Assembly: GCF_019748715.1 (NCBI RefSeq)
Contig: NZ_JACLBZ010000012.1
Span: 1-64,000 of the forward strand
Length of the DNA: 64,000 nucleotides
Source of the DNA: Sporosarcina aquimarina
GTDB taxonomy: Bacteria; Bacillota; Bacilli; Bacillales_A; Planococcaceae
Direction of reading: 5' to 3'
How positions within the stretch are numbered: position 1 is the first letter of the stretch; each line of letters opens with the position of its first letter. The notes under the pieces were generated by a model that saw only the letters and a list, made by a program, of their open reading frames with translations, was not told where the DNA came from and made no database searches. Below, piece after piece: positions 19,849 to 28,437 of the stretch. The translations under genes and the position numbers were made by a program.

Positions 19849-20661
19849 TTGTATATATCAATTGGCGTTGTGCTGACCGCTGTCGCATTGGATTTATTTC
19901 TCATACCAAATTCCGTCATTGATGGAGGGATTATTGGTATAGCATTCATATTGAACTTTTTGACAGGCGTACCATTTGGAGTTCTTATATTGATCTGTAA
20001 CCTTCCGTTTTTATTTTTCGGCTACAAGCATATCGGGAGGAACTTCTTCATTTCTTTATCGTTTGCCATCGCGTTACTTGCAATTGTGGAGTTCCCGCTA
20101 AAGACTATCGGTCCGTTCGTCACGGATCCGTTGCTTGCTACTGTTTTCGGTGGATTACTATTGGGTGCAGGTGTTGGAATGATTATTCGGAATGGAGGAG
20201 CCTTGGATGGTACAGAGATTCTGGGGATTTTATTGACGAAAAAGATTCCGTACAGCGTCGGGGAATTTGTTATGTTCTTCAATCTCTTTATCTTTACATG
20301 GGCTGGTTTTGTGCTTGGTCCTGAGAAAGCGATGTATTCGATCATTACTTACTATATCGCGTCCAAAGCAATCGATATTGTTATTCAAGGGTTGGATGAG
20401 ACAAAAGCAGTCATCATTATTTCTGATGAATATGAGGAACTCGGTGAAGCGATTCGATTGAGACTGGGCAGAAGTATTACGAAGCTGCATGGTCGCGGCG
20501 GCTATACAGACAATGAAAAAGATGTCATCTATGTTGTGGTGACCAGACTGGAGATTTCAAAGCTCAAGCAAATCGCACAAGATATCGATCCCTCTGCATT
20601 TTTGACCATCATGAATACTCAAGAAACGCATGGAGCCACATTCAAATCGGCGATTCATTAA
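19849..20661 (+). CDS. YitT family membrane protein with an upstream in-frame stop
   Basis: A YitT-family protein: five or so hydrophobic N-terminal segments, then a C-terminal DUF2179 domain ([20 protein letters not shown]). The natural start appears to be ATG at 19798, after AAAAGGGGA. That frame codes 16 residues and then meets TAA at 19846-19848, directly followed in frame by TTG at 19849 and the rest of the gene. The TTG has AGGAG four bases before the stop, so reinitiation could yield a 270-residue protein. Otherwise this is a fresh nonsense mutation. Function of the family is unclear. Confidence 0.8.
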   Translation: MYISIGVVLTAVALDLFLIPNSVIDGGIIGIAFILNFLTGVPFGVLILICNLPFLFFGYKHIGRNFFISLSFAIALLAIVEFPLKTIGPFVTDPLLATVFGGLLLGAGVGMIIRNGGALDGTEILGILLTKKIPYSVGEFVMFFNLFIFTWAGFVLGPEKAMYSIITYYIASKAIDIVIQGLDETKAVIIISDEYEELGEAIRLRLGRSITKLHGRGGYTDNEKDVIYVVVTRLEISKLKQIAQDIDPSAFLTIMNTQETHGATFKSAIH

Positions 20662-20682
20662 CAAGTACCTTCTATATAATAG

Positions 20683-20718
20683 AAACAACCTCTCCGAAAA
20701 ATTCCGGAGAGGTTGTTT
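20683..20718. terminator. Bidirectional terminator between yitT-like gene and purU
   Basis: Perfect stem AAACAACCTCTCCG / CGGAGAGGTTGTTT between convergent genes. Confidence 0.88.
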
Positions 20719-20724
20719 CATCTA

Positions 20725-21633
20725 TTAATGGAAGACAATCGTTTTATTGTTTTCAACGATAATACGATCTTCAAGATGCCATTTCACAGCACGCGCAAGA
20801 ACACGTCTTTCGATTTGGCGACCAATTTTCTTTAATTGGACTGTGTCATCACGATGATCTACGCGTTCGATGTCCTGTTCAATAATCGGACCTTCATCCA
20901 AATCGTTTGTGACATAATGTGACGTTGCGCCAATCAATTTTACTCCTCGCCCGAAAGCTCTTTCGTAAGGACGGGCACCGATGAAGGCAGGTAAGAATGA
21001 ATGGTGGATATTAATGATTTGATTCGGGAAGTGACTGACGAAGTTCGGTGTTAATATTTGCATATAACGCGCTAGCACGAGGACGTCGACGTCGTATTCT
21101 TCCATTAACTGAATCTGCTGCTGCTCTACTTCTTGACGAATGTCTTTATTCGCCGGAATGTAGTGAAAAGGAATTCCGAGCGCTTCGACCATTTCTCGTG
21201 CATCCTCATGATTACTGATCACGACGACAATGTCCGTGTTTAAGTCGCCATTTTGCCACTCCCAGAGCAATTCCATCAAGCAGTAAGGTTCTTTCGAGAC
21301 GAAAATAGCTGTGCGTTTAAGTTCTACGGCGTATGAAAAACGATATTCCATCTCATACGCATCGGCGATCTTTTGAAAGTCTTTTTCTAATTCCTGCTTT
21401 TTCTCCAAGAGATTATCTGCATGGAATTCGATGCGAAGATAGAACGTTCCGCCTTCAGGGTCGGTCGAGTATTGGCTGGATTCCACGATGTTTGCTTGAT
21501 GATTCAGCAAAAATGTAGAGACCGCTGAAACGATTCCGGGTCTGTCGGAGCATTGGACGAGCAATCTTCCGATATTTTGTAGTGCAGATGATTGTTCTGC
21601 TAGGTGTGTTGACATTCTACTTCTTGTTGACAT
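20725..21633 (-). CDS. purU: Formyltetrahydrofolate deformylase PurU
   Basis: Hydrolyses 10-formyl-THF to THF and formate, balancing one-carbon pools. An N-terminal ACT domain (LLVQCSDRPGIVSAVSTFLL) is followed by the formyltransferase domain with NIHHSFLPAFIGARPYERAF and the GATSHYVTNDLDEGPIIEQD motif containing the catalytic D. The frame is open to 21774, but the extra residues are encoded by a palindromic repeat. ATG at 21633 with GGAGATGGAG upstream gives 302 residues, the usual length. Formate produced here could feed the nearby formate dehydrogenase. Confidence 0.95.
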   Translation of the reverse strand: MSTRSRMSTHLAEQSSALQNIGRLLVQCSDRPGIVSAVSTFLLNHQANIVESSQYSTDPEGGTFYLRIEFHADNLLEKKQELEKDFQKIADAYEMEYRFSYAVELKRTAIFVSKEPYCLMELLWEWQNGDLNTDIVVVISNHEDAREMVEALGIPFHYIPANKDIRQEVEQQQIQLMEEYDVDVLVLARYMQILTPNFVSHFPNQIINIHHSFLPAFIGARPYERAFGRGVKLIGATSHYVTNDLDEGPIIEQDIERVDHRDDTVQLKKIGRQIERRVLARAVKWHLEDRIIVENNKTIVFH

Positions 21634-21692
21634 GTATTCTCCATCTCCTACTTGATAAGTTGATTTGATACGTTGAATTGCTGCTGAAAACC

Positions 21693-21815
21693 GTTGATTT
21701 CCGTTGCAAGTGAACGCTTTCCACGGGGGCATGCGGTTAGCCTCCTCGTCGCTTCTGGAGGGCTCACCTGTCACGCTAATCCCGTTGAAGTCGCTGCTCT
21801 CAACGATAAATCAAC
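21693..21815. repeat. Diverged palindromic intergenic repeat
   Basis: Second copy of the element at 13912-14060: opens with GTTGATTTCCGTTGCAAG, contains GAACGCTTTCCACGGGGGC and CCTCCTCGTCGCTTC, and closes with GATAAATCAAC. It lies directly upstream of purU. Confidence 0.75.
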
Positions 21816-21872
21816 TAGGTTGTTGTATAGCTTTGTAAATGGTTTCAATCCAACTTCCTGTAATCAATAAAT

Positions 21873-21911
21873 TTCTCCAACCATCTAATAAAAGAAAGTT
21901 GGAGAAGGTTT
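21873..21911. terminator. Hairpin downstream of yjgD
   Basis: Arms TTCTCCAAC / GTTGGAGAA; GTTTTT follows on the plus strand and AAATTT-type sequence on the minus strand. Probably ends the formate dehydrogenase operon. Confidence 0.5.
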
Positions 21912-22001
21912 TTGCTTCGTATAGTTTTCGAAAACCTATTCTAATGAAGCGTGACTCTTCTTTACAGTATGAAGGATTCGGCGCTTTTTCGCAAAGGTTT
22001 G

Positions 22002-22496
22002 TTATTCGGCTGGTTCATTCAATCCTTTTCCCATTCCTTTAAGGAAGTTCATGCCAAATGTTAGGGCACGGTTGATGTCGGGATCGTTTAAGGACTTCAT
22101 TAATTGCAAGGCTCCGGTTTTTTGGTTTTCTCCATTACCCAACTCTGCTTCATGCAAACCACGTTGCACGCTTTGAGATAGTTTTTGGATCGTGGCCGGA
22201 TCAATTGCAGTTAGAGTGCCGGCTGCAGCCATTAAGTTATTCAACATATTGGTGACCGGCTCTCTAGACACTTGACCGACCGCTATCCCTGCAATTTTTT
22301 CTTTTGCTTGAAGCATGGCTTGCAAAGCATCTAAGGCACCGATATCATGCAATTCACCGGTGATTTCCATTATTTTCTGGATAGAATCTTCTTGCTCTGC
22401 TAGTAACTTTTGCAGTTCAGCTAATTTTTCTTCTTGAACTTCAATTTCCGTCCGTTCGGTTCGTTTAATAGAAGTAATCGGTGTTGCCATTCCCAT
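22002..22496 (-). CDS. yjgD: YjgD-like DUF1641 protein
   Basis: A 164-residue DUF1641 protein, soluble and mostly helical, with the typical LQAMLQAKEKIAGIAVGQ and MNFLKGMGKGL segments. In B. subtilis the equivalent gene follows yjgC (formate dehydrogenase), as here with 12 bases between. The role is unknown; a dehydrogenase accessory or subunit is plausible. Confidence 0.85.
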   Translation of the reverse strand: MGMATPITSIKRTERTEIEVQEEKLAELQKLLAEQEDSIQKIMEITGELHDIGALDALQAMLQAKEKIAGIAVGQVSREPVTNMLNNLMAAAGTLTAIDPATIQKLSQSVQRGLHEAELGNGENQKTGALQLMKSLNDPDINRALTFGMNFLKGMGKGLNEPAE

Positions 22497-22508
22497 TCAC
22501 CTCCCGAT

Positions 22509-25433
22509 TCATTGATCTGTTAATTGCACATACCCCGGCCTTTTCCACTTACGCTCTACTTCCACTCCGTTTTGTGGATGCCTTTTCTTATCACGGTGAT
22601 TGCTCTTCGGCAATGGATTCTCACCTTCTTGAGGTAAAACTTCCATACGTACCATTGTCTGCTTGTAAGCTGGTGTATTCGTCCGTTGATCGGTTGCCGG
22701 ACCAGTTAGAAAATTGATGGCAGACTTTTTCTCTACAGAGTTCATCGGCAGGAACAGCTCATTTTTCTGTACTCGATCTGTGACAAGTGCCGGTAGCTTC
22801 AACGCACCATACGGTGAAATGAGACGTACAAATGTACCGGATACCACGCCGCGGTCTTTCGCTAATTCTGGTGATACTTCAACGTAAATATTCGGAACTT
22901 TCTCTTGAATTCCTTCTGATTTATTCGTCAGATTCCCTTCATGGAAATGCTCCAACATCCGTCCGTTATTAATATGAAGATCATATTCATCCGGGAACTT
23001 AACCGGCACTACCCAATCGGATAAAGCAAAACGGGCTTTTTTATCCGGAAAATTAAATCCATCTGTATATAACAAAGGTGTACTCTCCCCATCCAGGCTG
23101 CCCCAAAGGAAACTTCCCCATCCTTCTAGCTCTTCATAAGACGCTTGAGCGAAAATCGGGCTCAAGCTCGTCATTTCTTCAAAAATATCGCTAGGATGCG
23201 TATAATTCCAGTTTGCGCCTAGACGATTTGCTACCTCTTGAATGATCCACCAATCCTGACGCGAGTCACCTTTATTCGGCAGTGCTTTATATAGACGCTG
23301 AACACGTCGTTCCGTATTCGTAAATGTTCCGTCCTTTTCAAGTGAAGGAACAGCCGGTAAAATCACATCGGCATATTGCGCTGTTCGTGAGAAGAAAATA
23401 TCTTGTACTACCAGGAAATCCAGCTTTGATAATACATCGTGCACATAGTTCGCATTGGAGTCAACAAGTGCCATATCTTCTCCGACAATATACATACCTT
23501 TCATAACGCCTTCATCAATCGAATGAAGCATCTGAATATTATCAAGGCCTGGCTTGCCTTCTATTTCCACGCCATAAGCACGTTCAAATTTTTCTCTCGC
23601 TGCGTCATCTGTAATATGCTGATAACCCGGCAGCCAACCTGGCAAACTTCCCATGTCGCATGCACCTTGCACGTTATTATGACCGCGCAAAGGATAAGCC
23701 CCTGCTCCCGGACGTCGATAATTTCCTGATGCGAGCAGCAAATTCGAGATCGCTGCTGATGTATCAGAGCCACCTGTATTTTGTGTAACACCCATTCCCC
23801 ACAATATACATGTTCCATCTGCATCACGGATCATTTCGGCTGTTTTGATCAATACTTCTTTCGAAATACCGGTTACGTCTACAGCATAATCCAAAGTATA
23901 TCGGTCGAGCACTTCTTTAAAATCTTCAAAATGCAAGACGTTTTCATCAATAAATTTCTGATCGTGCCAACCTTGATCGATTAAATATTTCGTAACAGCC
24001 ATCAACCACACTTGGTCTGTTCCTTGCTGCGGCGTCATGAAGATGTCCGCGCGCTCCGCCATTTCATGCTTTCTAAGATCCGCGACAATCAGTTTTTGAC
24101 CATGCAATTTATGTGCTCGTTTGACACGCGTAGCAAGAACGGGATGACCTTCTGCGGGATTTGCCCCGACAATAATGACAAGTCCGGCTTCCGCAATATC
24201 TTTAATCGTTCCTGCATCCCCACCCATTCCGACCGTACGGAACAATCCGTCTGTCGCAGGTGACTGACAATAACGAGAGCAATTGTCTACATTATTCGTC
24301 TTGAATACTTGCCGTGCAAATTTCTGTATAACATAGTTTTCTTCATTGGTAATTTTCGAAGAAGAAATCACACCAATACCATCTCGGCCATACTTCTTAC
24401 GGATTTCCCCTAAATTTGAGGCGACCAAGTCTAATGCTTCTTCCCAAGAAGCTTCGACAAACTCATCACCTTTTCGAATGAGCGGCGATGTAATCCGTTC
24501 CTCGCTATTAACGAAGTCCCAACCAAATTTCCCTTTGATACATGTGGAAATTTGATTCACCGGCGCATCAGAAACCGGTTGGATCTTTAATATTTTACGA
24601 TCCTTCGTCCATACTTCATATGAACAGCCGACACCGCAAAATGTACAGACGGTTTTCGTTTTTTTGATTTTAGACTCTCTCATTGCGGCCTCTACATCGG
24701 ATACTGCCATAATGCTGCTATAGCCAGGCTCCACATCTTTGATCAAGTCAATCATTGGTTCCATTAATTCGTCATCCATTTTCGTCATAAAGCCGGCTTC
24801 TCCGAGCATCGTCTTTTCCATCAAAGCATTACATGGACAAACTGTTATACAATGTCCACAGCCAACGCATGAAGACTCATTAATTTTTGCTCCGCCGTCC
24901 CAAAGAACAATTGGGCGATCCCGTTCCCAGTCAATTGATAACGTCTCGTTAACTTGCAAGTTCTGGCAGACTTCCACACATTGACCGCAGGCGATACATT
25001 GATTCGGATCATACCGGTAAAATGGATGGGTGAAATCCACTGCGTCCTTTGAACATTTTGGCTCGTAAGGATACTTTTGATGCTCGACCTCCATCAGTGC
25101 AACTGTATTGTGCACTTTGCAGTTGCCATTATTGTTGTCACATACGGTGCAATACAGTAAATGGTTTTCGAGTATCCGATCCATCGCTTCTGTCTGTGCT
25201 TCTTTTGCACGCGGTGAAGCCAGCTCTATATTCATACCGTCTCTTGCTTTTGTAGAACAGGCTCGCATTAATTCACCGTTTACTTCCACGATACATGTAT
25301 CACAAGTTTCAATTGGATCCACTTCTGGCAAATGACATATTTGCGGATGTTCTATTTTATTCGCATTTATAATTTGGATTAATGTTGACCCCTCTGCGAA
25401 GTCAAAGGGCTTGCCGTTAATTGAAATAGACAT
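22509..25433 (-). CDS. Formate dehydrogenase, molybdopterin subunit (YjgC type)
   Basis: A large soluble oxidoreductase of 974 residues. Domains in order: 2Fe-2S ferredoxin (ETCDTCIVEVNGELMRAC), the NuoG-like Cys/His segment (LLYCTVCDNNNGNCKVH), a two-cluster 4Fe-4S ferredoxin domain (CIACGQCVEVC and CVGCGHCITVCPC), the 4Fe-4S molybdopterin motif (CTFCGVGCSYEVW), then the bis-MGD catalytic domain and the C-terminal dinucleotide-binding domain. The metal-ligand residue appears as Cys in NCSRYCQSPATDG, so it is a Cys, not Sec, enzyme. ATG at 25433 follows AAAGGGGAC. fdhD lies divergently upstream. Confidence 0.93.
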   Translation of the reverse strand: MSISINGKPFDFAEGSTLIQIINANKIEHPQICHLPEVDPIETCDTCIVEVNGELMRACSTKARDGMNIELASPRAKEAQTEAMDRILENHLLYCTVCDNNNGNCKVHNTVALMEVEHQKYPYEPKCSKDAVDFTHPFYRYDPNQCIACGQCVEVCQNLQVNETLSIDWERDRPIVLWDGGAKINESSCVGCGHCITVCPCNALMEKTMLGEAGFMTKMDDELMEPMIDLIKDVEPGYSSIMAVSDVEAAMRESKIKKTKTVCTFCGVGCSYEVWTKDRKILKIQPVSDAPVNQISTCIKGKFGWDFVNSEERITSPLIRKGDEFVEASWEEALDLVASNLGEIRKKYGRDGIGVISSSKITNEENYVIQKFARQVFKTNNVDNCSRYCQSPATDGLFRTVGMGGDAGTIKDIAEAGLVIIVGANPAEGHPVLATRVKRAHKLHGQKLIVADLRKHEMAERADIFMTPQQGTDQVWLMAVTKYLIDQGWHDQKFIDENVLHFEDFKEVLDRYTLDYAVDVTGISKEVLIKTAEMIRDADGTCILWGMGVTQNTGGSDTSAAISNLLLASGNYRRPGAGAYPLRGHNNVQGACDMGSLPGWLPGYQHITDDAAREKFERAYGVEIEGKPGLDNIQMLHSIDEGVMKGMYIVGEDMALVDSNANYVHDVLSKLDFLVVQDIFFSRTAQYADVILPAVPSLEKDGTFTNTERRVQRLYKALPNKGDSRQDWWIIQEVANRLGANWNYTHPSDIFEEMTSLSPIFAQASYEELEGWGSFLWGSLDGESTPLLYTDGFNFPDKKARFALSDWVVPVKFPDEYDLHINNGRMLEHFHEGNLTNKSEGIQEKVPNIYVEVSPELAKDRGVVSGTFVRLISPYGALKLPALVTDRVQKNELFLPMNSVEKKSAINFLTGPATDQRTNTPAYKQTMVRMEVLPQEGENPLPKSNHRDKKRHPQNGVEVERKWKRPGYVQLTDQ

Positions 25434-25460
25434 ATTCACGTCCCCTTTCTTAAACAAAGA

Positions 25461-25510
25461 TAAAAATCCACCATGAAAAAAACCGGCGTAAGCGGCAATT
25501 TTCATGGTGG
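25461..25510 (-). terminator. Leader terminator before the formate dehydrogenase gene
   Basis: Perfect 12-base arms CCACCATGAAAA / TTTTCATGGTGG, followed on the minus strand by ATTTTTATC, only about 30 bases before the start codon. A terminator in a 5' leader suggests conditional read-through (attenuation or riboswitch). Confidence 0.65.
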
Positions 25511-25526
25511 AATAGTTTCTTAACAG

Positions 25527-25587
25527 GACTTGCTAAAGAACCAATCCATACTTACTATTACATGTAGGCGATAAGAACCTAGCAATC
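25527..25587 (-). promoter_or_regulatory. Candidate structured leader RNA of the formate dehydrogenase operon
   Basis: On the minus strand GATTGCTA pairs with TAGCAAGTC. Just inside the stem each side carries the same heptamer GGTTCTT, giving a symmetric internal loop, and inside that ATC..CCTAC faces GTATG..GAT with a 12-base terminal loop. It is followed by the leader terminator at 25461-25510. The architecture resembles an aptamer plus expression platform. I do not recognise it as a known class. Confidence 0.45.
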
Positions 25588-25698
25588 ACGTACTAGAATC
25601 TCATCAATTCTTACTTTAGTATAAAGTAAAATAGCATGTAATACAATGCCTGCAATAAAAATGTTAGACTATTCTGCTAAATGAATCGAGGAAATAAT

Positions 25699-26040
25699 AT
25701 GAAAAAAATCCACATGTTCAATGATATTATCAGGAAGTTACGAAAAGACCTATTCGGCAAAGGGCCCGAAAGAATTCATACAATATTTGTTGACAATATG
25801 GCTGTGTCGACGCTTTATGGAAATCTTACTCCCACAGAAAAATTTATCGCCAGCACGCCTGAAGGAAAAGAAATGGTTCACAGGGCGCGTACAGGAATGA
25901 TTCAAGCTGTATACGCAAAGGCCCCCCCCGAAGGGCTTGAAGAATTGACGGAAGCTAAATTTTTACACTTGTTCAGTGATTTTAAAATTGATGATGATAT
26001 TGCTGTATCGGTTTTTTTATTTGATCGTTCGATTGATTGA
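25699..26040 (+). CDS. DUF2294 domain protein
   Basis: A soluble protein of 113 residues with the DUF2294 pattern: GPERIHTIFVDNMAVSTLYG followed by TPTEKFIASTPEGKEMV. ATG at 25699 has GAGGA upstream; the frame starts 18 bases earlier. The family is often found beside formate or other respiratory genes, with no established function. It is 15 bases upstream of fdhD and likely co-transcribed. Confidence 0.8.
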   Translation: MKKIHMFNDIIRKLRKDLFGKGPERIHTIFVDNMAVSTLYGNLTPTEKFIASTPEGKEMVHRARTGMIQAVYAKAPPEGLEELTEAKFLHLFSDFKIDDDIAVSVFLFDRSID

Positions 26041-26055
26041 AAGGGGGAAAATAGT

Positions 26056-26850
26056 ATGGAACAGCAACATCAGCGGCCGATCATTCGTTTTCAAAATGGG
26101 CATTTTACTCAAAAAAAAGATCTGGTGGCAGTAGAATATGCAATTACCATTAAGCTGAATGAAAAAGAATTCGCAACGATTGTCTGCACACCAGAGTATA
26201 TCGAGGATATGGTGGTGGGGTTTTTAGCGTCTGAAGGCATTGTCCCGAAATGGGAGCAAATAAAAGATATTCACTTGGACACAGAAAATGGTTTTATTCA
26301 TGTGCAAACAGACACTATCTATCCCTTTTTCGAGCAATTACAGAACAAGCGCTATATCACTTCGTGTTGTGGTATGAGCAGACAAGGCTTTGTCTTTGCT
26401 AGTGACGTTTTGACCGCAAAAAAAATGAGCAGTGTCTCCGTGCAGTTAACAACCGAACAAATCTTTTCGCTGATGAACGAAATGGAAGAGCAAGCGGACA
26501 TGTTCAGGCATACAGGCGGCGTCCATAATGCCGCCCTTTGCGCGCCAGACCGTTTATTGCTATCTAGAATGGATATCGGCAGGCATAATGCTTTAGATAA
26601 AATTTACGGACACTGTTTAAGAAATAAAATTTCCGTAAGAAATAAAATTATTGTTTTCAGTGGGCGGATCTCATCCGAAATTTTATTGAAAGTGGCAAAA
26701 ATCGGTTGTGAAATCGTTTTATCGAAGTCGGCTCCAACTGAGTTGGCTCTGACATTAGCCGAAGAACTCGGTATTACTACGGTAGGTTTTATCCGAGGAA
26801 ATTCATTCAACCTATACACACATCCGGAAAGAATTGTCTTAAATAATTAA
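26056..26850 (+). CDS. fdhD: FdhD, formate dehydrogenase sulfurtransferase
   Basis: Transfers sulfur to the bis-MGD cofactor and is needed for formate dehydrogenase activity. At 264 residues it is full length. The catalytic cysteine pair is in TSCCGMSRQGF near residue 100, and FSGRISSEILLKVAKIGCEIVLSKSAPT is a conserved C-terminal block. The start follows AAAGGGGG. It is divergent from the formate dehydrogenase it should mature. Confidence 0.95.
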   Translation: MEQQHQRPIIRFQNGHFTQKKDLVAVEYAITIKLNEKEFATIVCTPEYIEDMVVGFLASEGIVPKWEQIKDIHLDTENGFIHVQTDTIYPFFEQLQNKRYITSCCGMSRQGFVFASDVLTAKKMSSVSVQLTTEQIFSLMNEMEEQADMFRHTGGVHNAALCAPDRLLLSRMDIGRHNALDKIYGHCLRNKISVRNKIIVFSGRISSEILLKVAKIGCEIVLSKSAPTELALTLAEELGITTVGFIRGNSFNLYTHPERIVLNN

Positions 26851-26883
26851 AAACCTTTTTTCAAGAGCGGACAAAAATTAATA

Positions 26884-26912
26884 TTGACAATAATGTGAAT
26901 TGATAATAATAT
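26884..26912 (+). promoter_or_regulatory. Sigma-A promoter of the oxalate/formate-type carrier
   Basis: TTGACA, 17-base spacer, TAATAT. The leader to the gene is about 190 bases, unusually long. Confidence 0.8.
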
Positions 26913-26931
26913 ACAGCTTAATCCCAAATCA

Positions 26932-27017
26932 CGTTCTTTATCTATGAAAAATTTGTAGAGACCTCTGTAATAAACATGGCAGAAAAGCTGTAAAATTAGC
27001 TTTTTCGACAAAGAACG
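26932..27017 (+). promoter_or_regulatory. Structured leader of the MFS carrier
   Basis: CGTTCTTT (26932-26939) can pair with AAAGAACG (27010-27017), enclosing a hairpin AAAAGCT / AGCTTTTT that resembles an intrinsic terminator. This may be a regulatory leader; the signal is unknown. Confidence 0.4.
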
Positions 27018-27107
27018 AGACACTGGGCTCTTGCACATGTTACGTGGCTTATTAGACATCACAGAAACCGCTCGCTGAATTTATCAGTAAAAAAGGGAGG
27101 TTTATGA

Positions 27108-28391
27108 ATGAAAAAGACAAAGAACAGATGGCTGATCGCATTGTCTGCAGTTGGGATTCATATTTCCATTGGATCGGTTTATGCTTGGAGTAACTTCACC
27201 AATCCATTGATCGATGAATTCGGCTGGACAACAAGCCAAGTACAACTGACGTTCAGTATCGCTATTTTATTCCTAGGATTGTCAGCTGCTTTTCTCGGAC
27301 ACTTCGTAGAAAAGTATGGTCCTAGAAAAGCCGGGTTGCTGGCAGCAACTTTCTTTGGTGTCGGAGTTACCGGAGCCGGTCTCGCAGTTAGTTTATCTTC
27401 TTTGCCGCTGCTTTATATTTCTTACGGCATGCTCGGTGGAATTGGGTTGGGTGTCGGGTATATAGCCCCTGTTTCTACACTTGTTAAATGGTTCCCTGAC
27501 CGAAGAGGCTTAGCAACTGGACTGGCAATTATGGGCTTCGGTTTCGCGGCTGCGGTCAGCAGTCCGATTATGGAATATTTAATTGTCAATGTGGGGCTGC
27601 AAAACACTTTTTATATTCTTGGAATCTCTTATTTTATCATCATGTTGCTTTCTTCTCTTTATCTTGAAAAACCTGAAGAAGGATGGGCACCACCTGGATT
27701 TATCGAAAAAGTTCGTTCTGGAAAAACTGAAATCAAAAAAGATCTTGCACAGCTAACAGCGAACGAAGCGATTAAAACGAAGCGATTTTATTATTTATGG
27801 TTCATGTTATTTATTAATGTCACCTGTGGAATTGCGATTCTGTCTGCTGCTAAACCGCTGGCGATTGATAGCATCGGAATGACTACCGTTCAGGCAGCCG
27901 CTTTAGTTGGAGTACTTGGAGTATTTAACGGGGCCGGAAGACTGGGCTGGGCAGCAATCTCAGACTATATTGGCCGTCCGAATACCTATACTACATTCTT
28001 TGTCGTTCAGCTTATATTATTCTCAGTGTTGCCATTTACAACAAACGCGATCATTTTCCAAGTGATTTTAGCAATCATCTATACATGTTACGGTGGTGGT
28101 TTCGCATCCATCCCGGCATTTATCGGTGATATTTTTGGAACGAAGCAACTCGGAGCGATCCATGGCTATATTTTAACAGCATGGTCCGCTGCCGGAGTAG
28201 CAGGCCCGATGTTTGCGGCTTGGATGAAGGATACGACTGGCAGTTACGAAAGCAGTTTATTATTTTTCGCCGGATTATTCGTTGTGGCATTTGTAATCTC
28301 TCTTTTGATTCGTGTTGACATGAAGCGACTGCGTAATGAACAAGCTGGAATCGATCCCTCCGCAGTTCCACAAATAGCGGCTACGAAATAA
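27108..28391 (+). CDS. MFS transporter, oxalate:formate antiporter (OFA) family
   Basis: A 427-residue, 12-helix major facilitator. The N-terminal ALSAVGIHISIGSVYAWSNF is the OFA-family opening, followed by FSIAILFLGLSAAFLGHFVEKYGPRKAG. Known members exchange oxalate and formate (OxlT) or are regulated by pyruvate (YhjX). The position next to fdhD and formate dehydrogenase supports a formate or related monocarboxylate substrate, an inference from context. The start ATG follows AGGGAGG. Confidence 0.88.
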   Translation: MKKTKNRWLIALSAVGIHISIGSVYAWSNFTNPLIDEFGWTTSQVQLTFSIAILFLGLSAAFLGHFVEKYGPRKAGLLAATFFGVGVTGAGLAVSLSSLPLLYISYGMLGGIGLGVGYIAPVSTLVKWFPDRRGLATGLAIMGFGFAAAVSSPIMEYLIVNVGLQNTFYILGISYFIIMLLSSLYLEKPEEGWAPPGFIEKVRSGKTEIKKDLAQLTANEAIKTKRFYYLWFMLFINVTCGIAILSAAKPLAIDSIGMTTVQAAALVGVLGVFNGAGRLGWAAISDYIGRPNTYTTFFVVQLILFSVLPFTTNAIIFQVILAIIYTCYGGGFASIPAFIGDIFGTKQLGAIHGYILTAWSAAGVAGPMFAAWMKDTTGSYESSLLFFAGLFVVAFVISLLIRVDMKRLRNEQAGIDPSAVPQIAATK

Positions 28392-28393
28392 TG

Positions 28394-28437
28394 AAAAGCG
28401 CATCTCATTCATGAATTCTGAATGAGATGCGCTATTT
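28394..28437. terminator. Bidirectional terminator
   Basis: Perfect stem GCGCATCTCATTCA / TGAATGAGATGCGC between convergent genes. Confidence 0.9.

Noticed and set aside
21634..21774. 47-residue N-terminal extension of PurU
   Set aside because: It is read from the palindromic repeat and has no PurU-family similarity; ATG at 21633 has a binding site and gives the usual length.
25434..25505. 24-residue N-terminal extension of formate dehydrogenase
   Set aside because: It is read from the leader terminator; ATG at 25433 has AAAGGGGA upstream and starts the ferredoxin domain.
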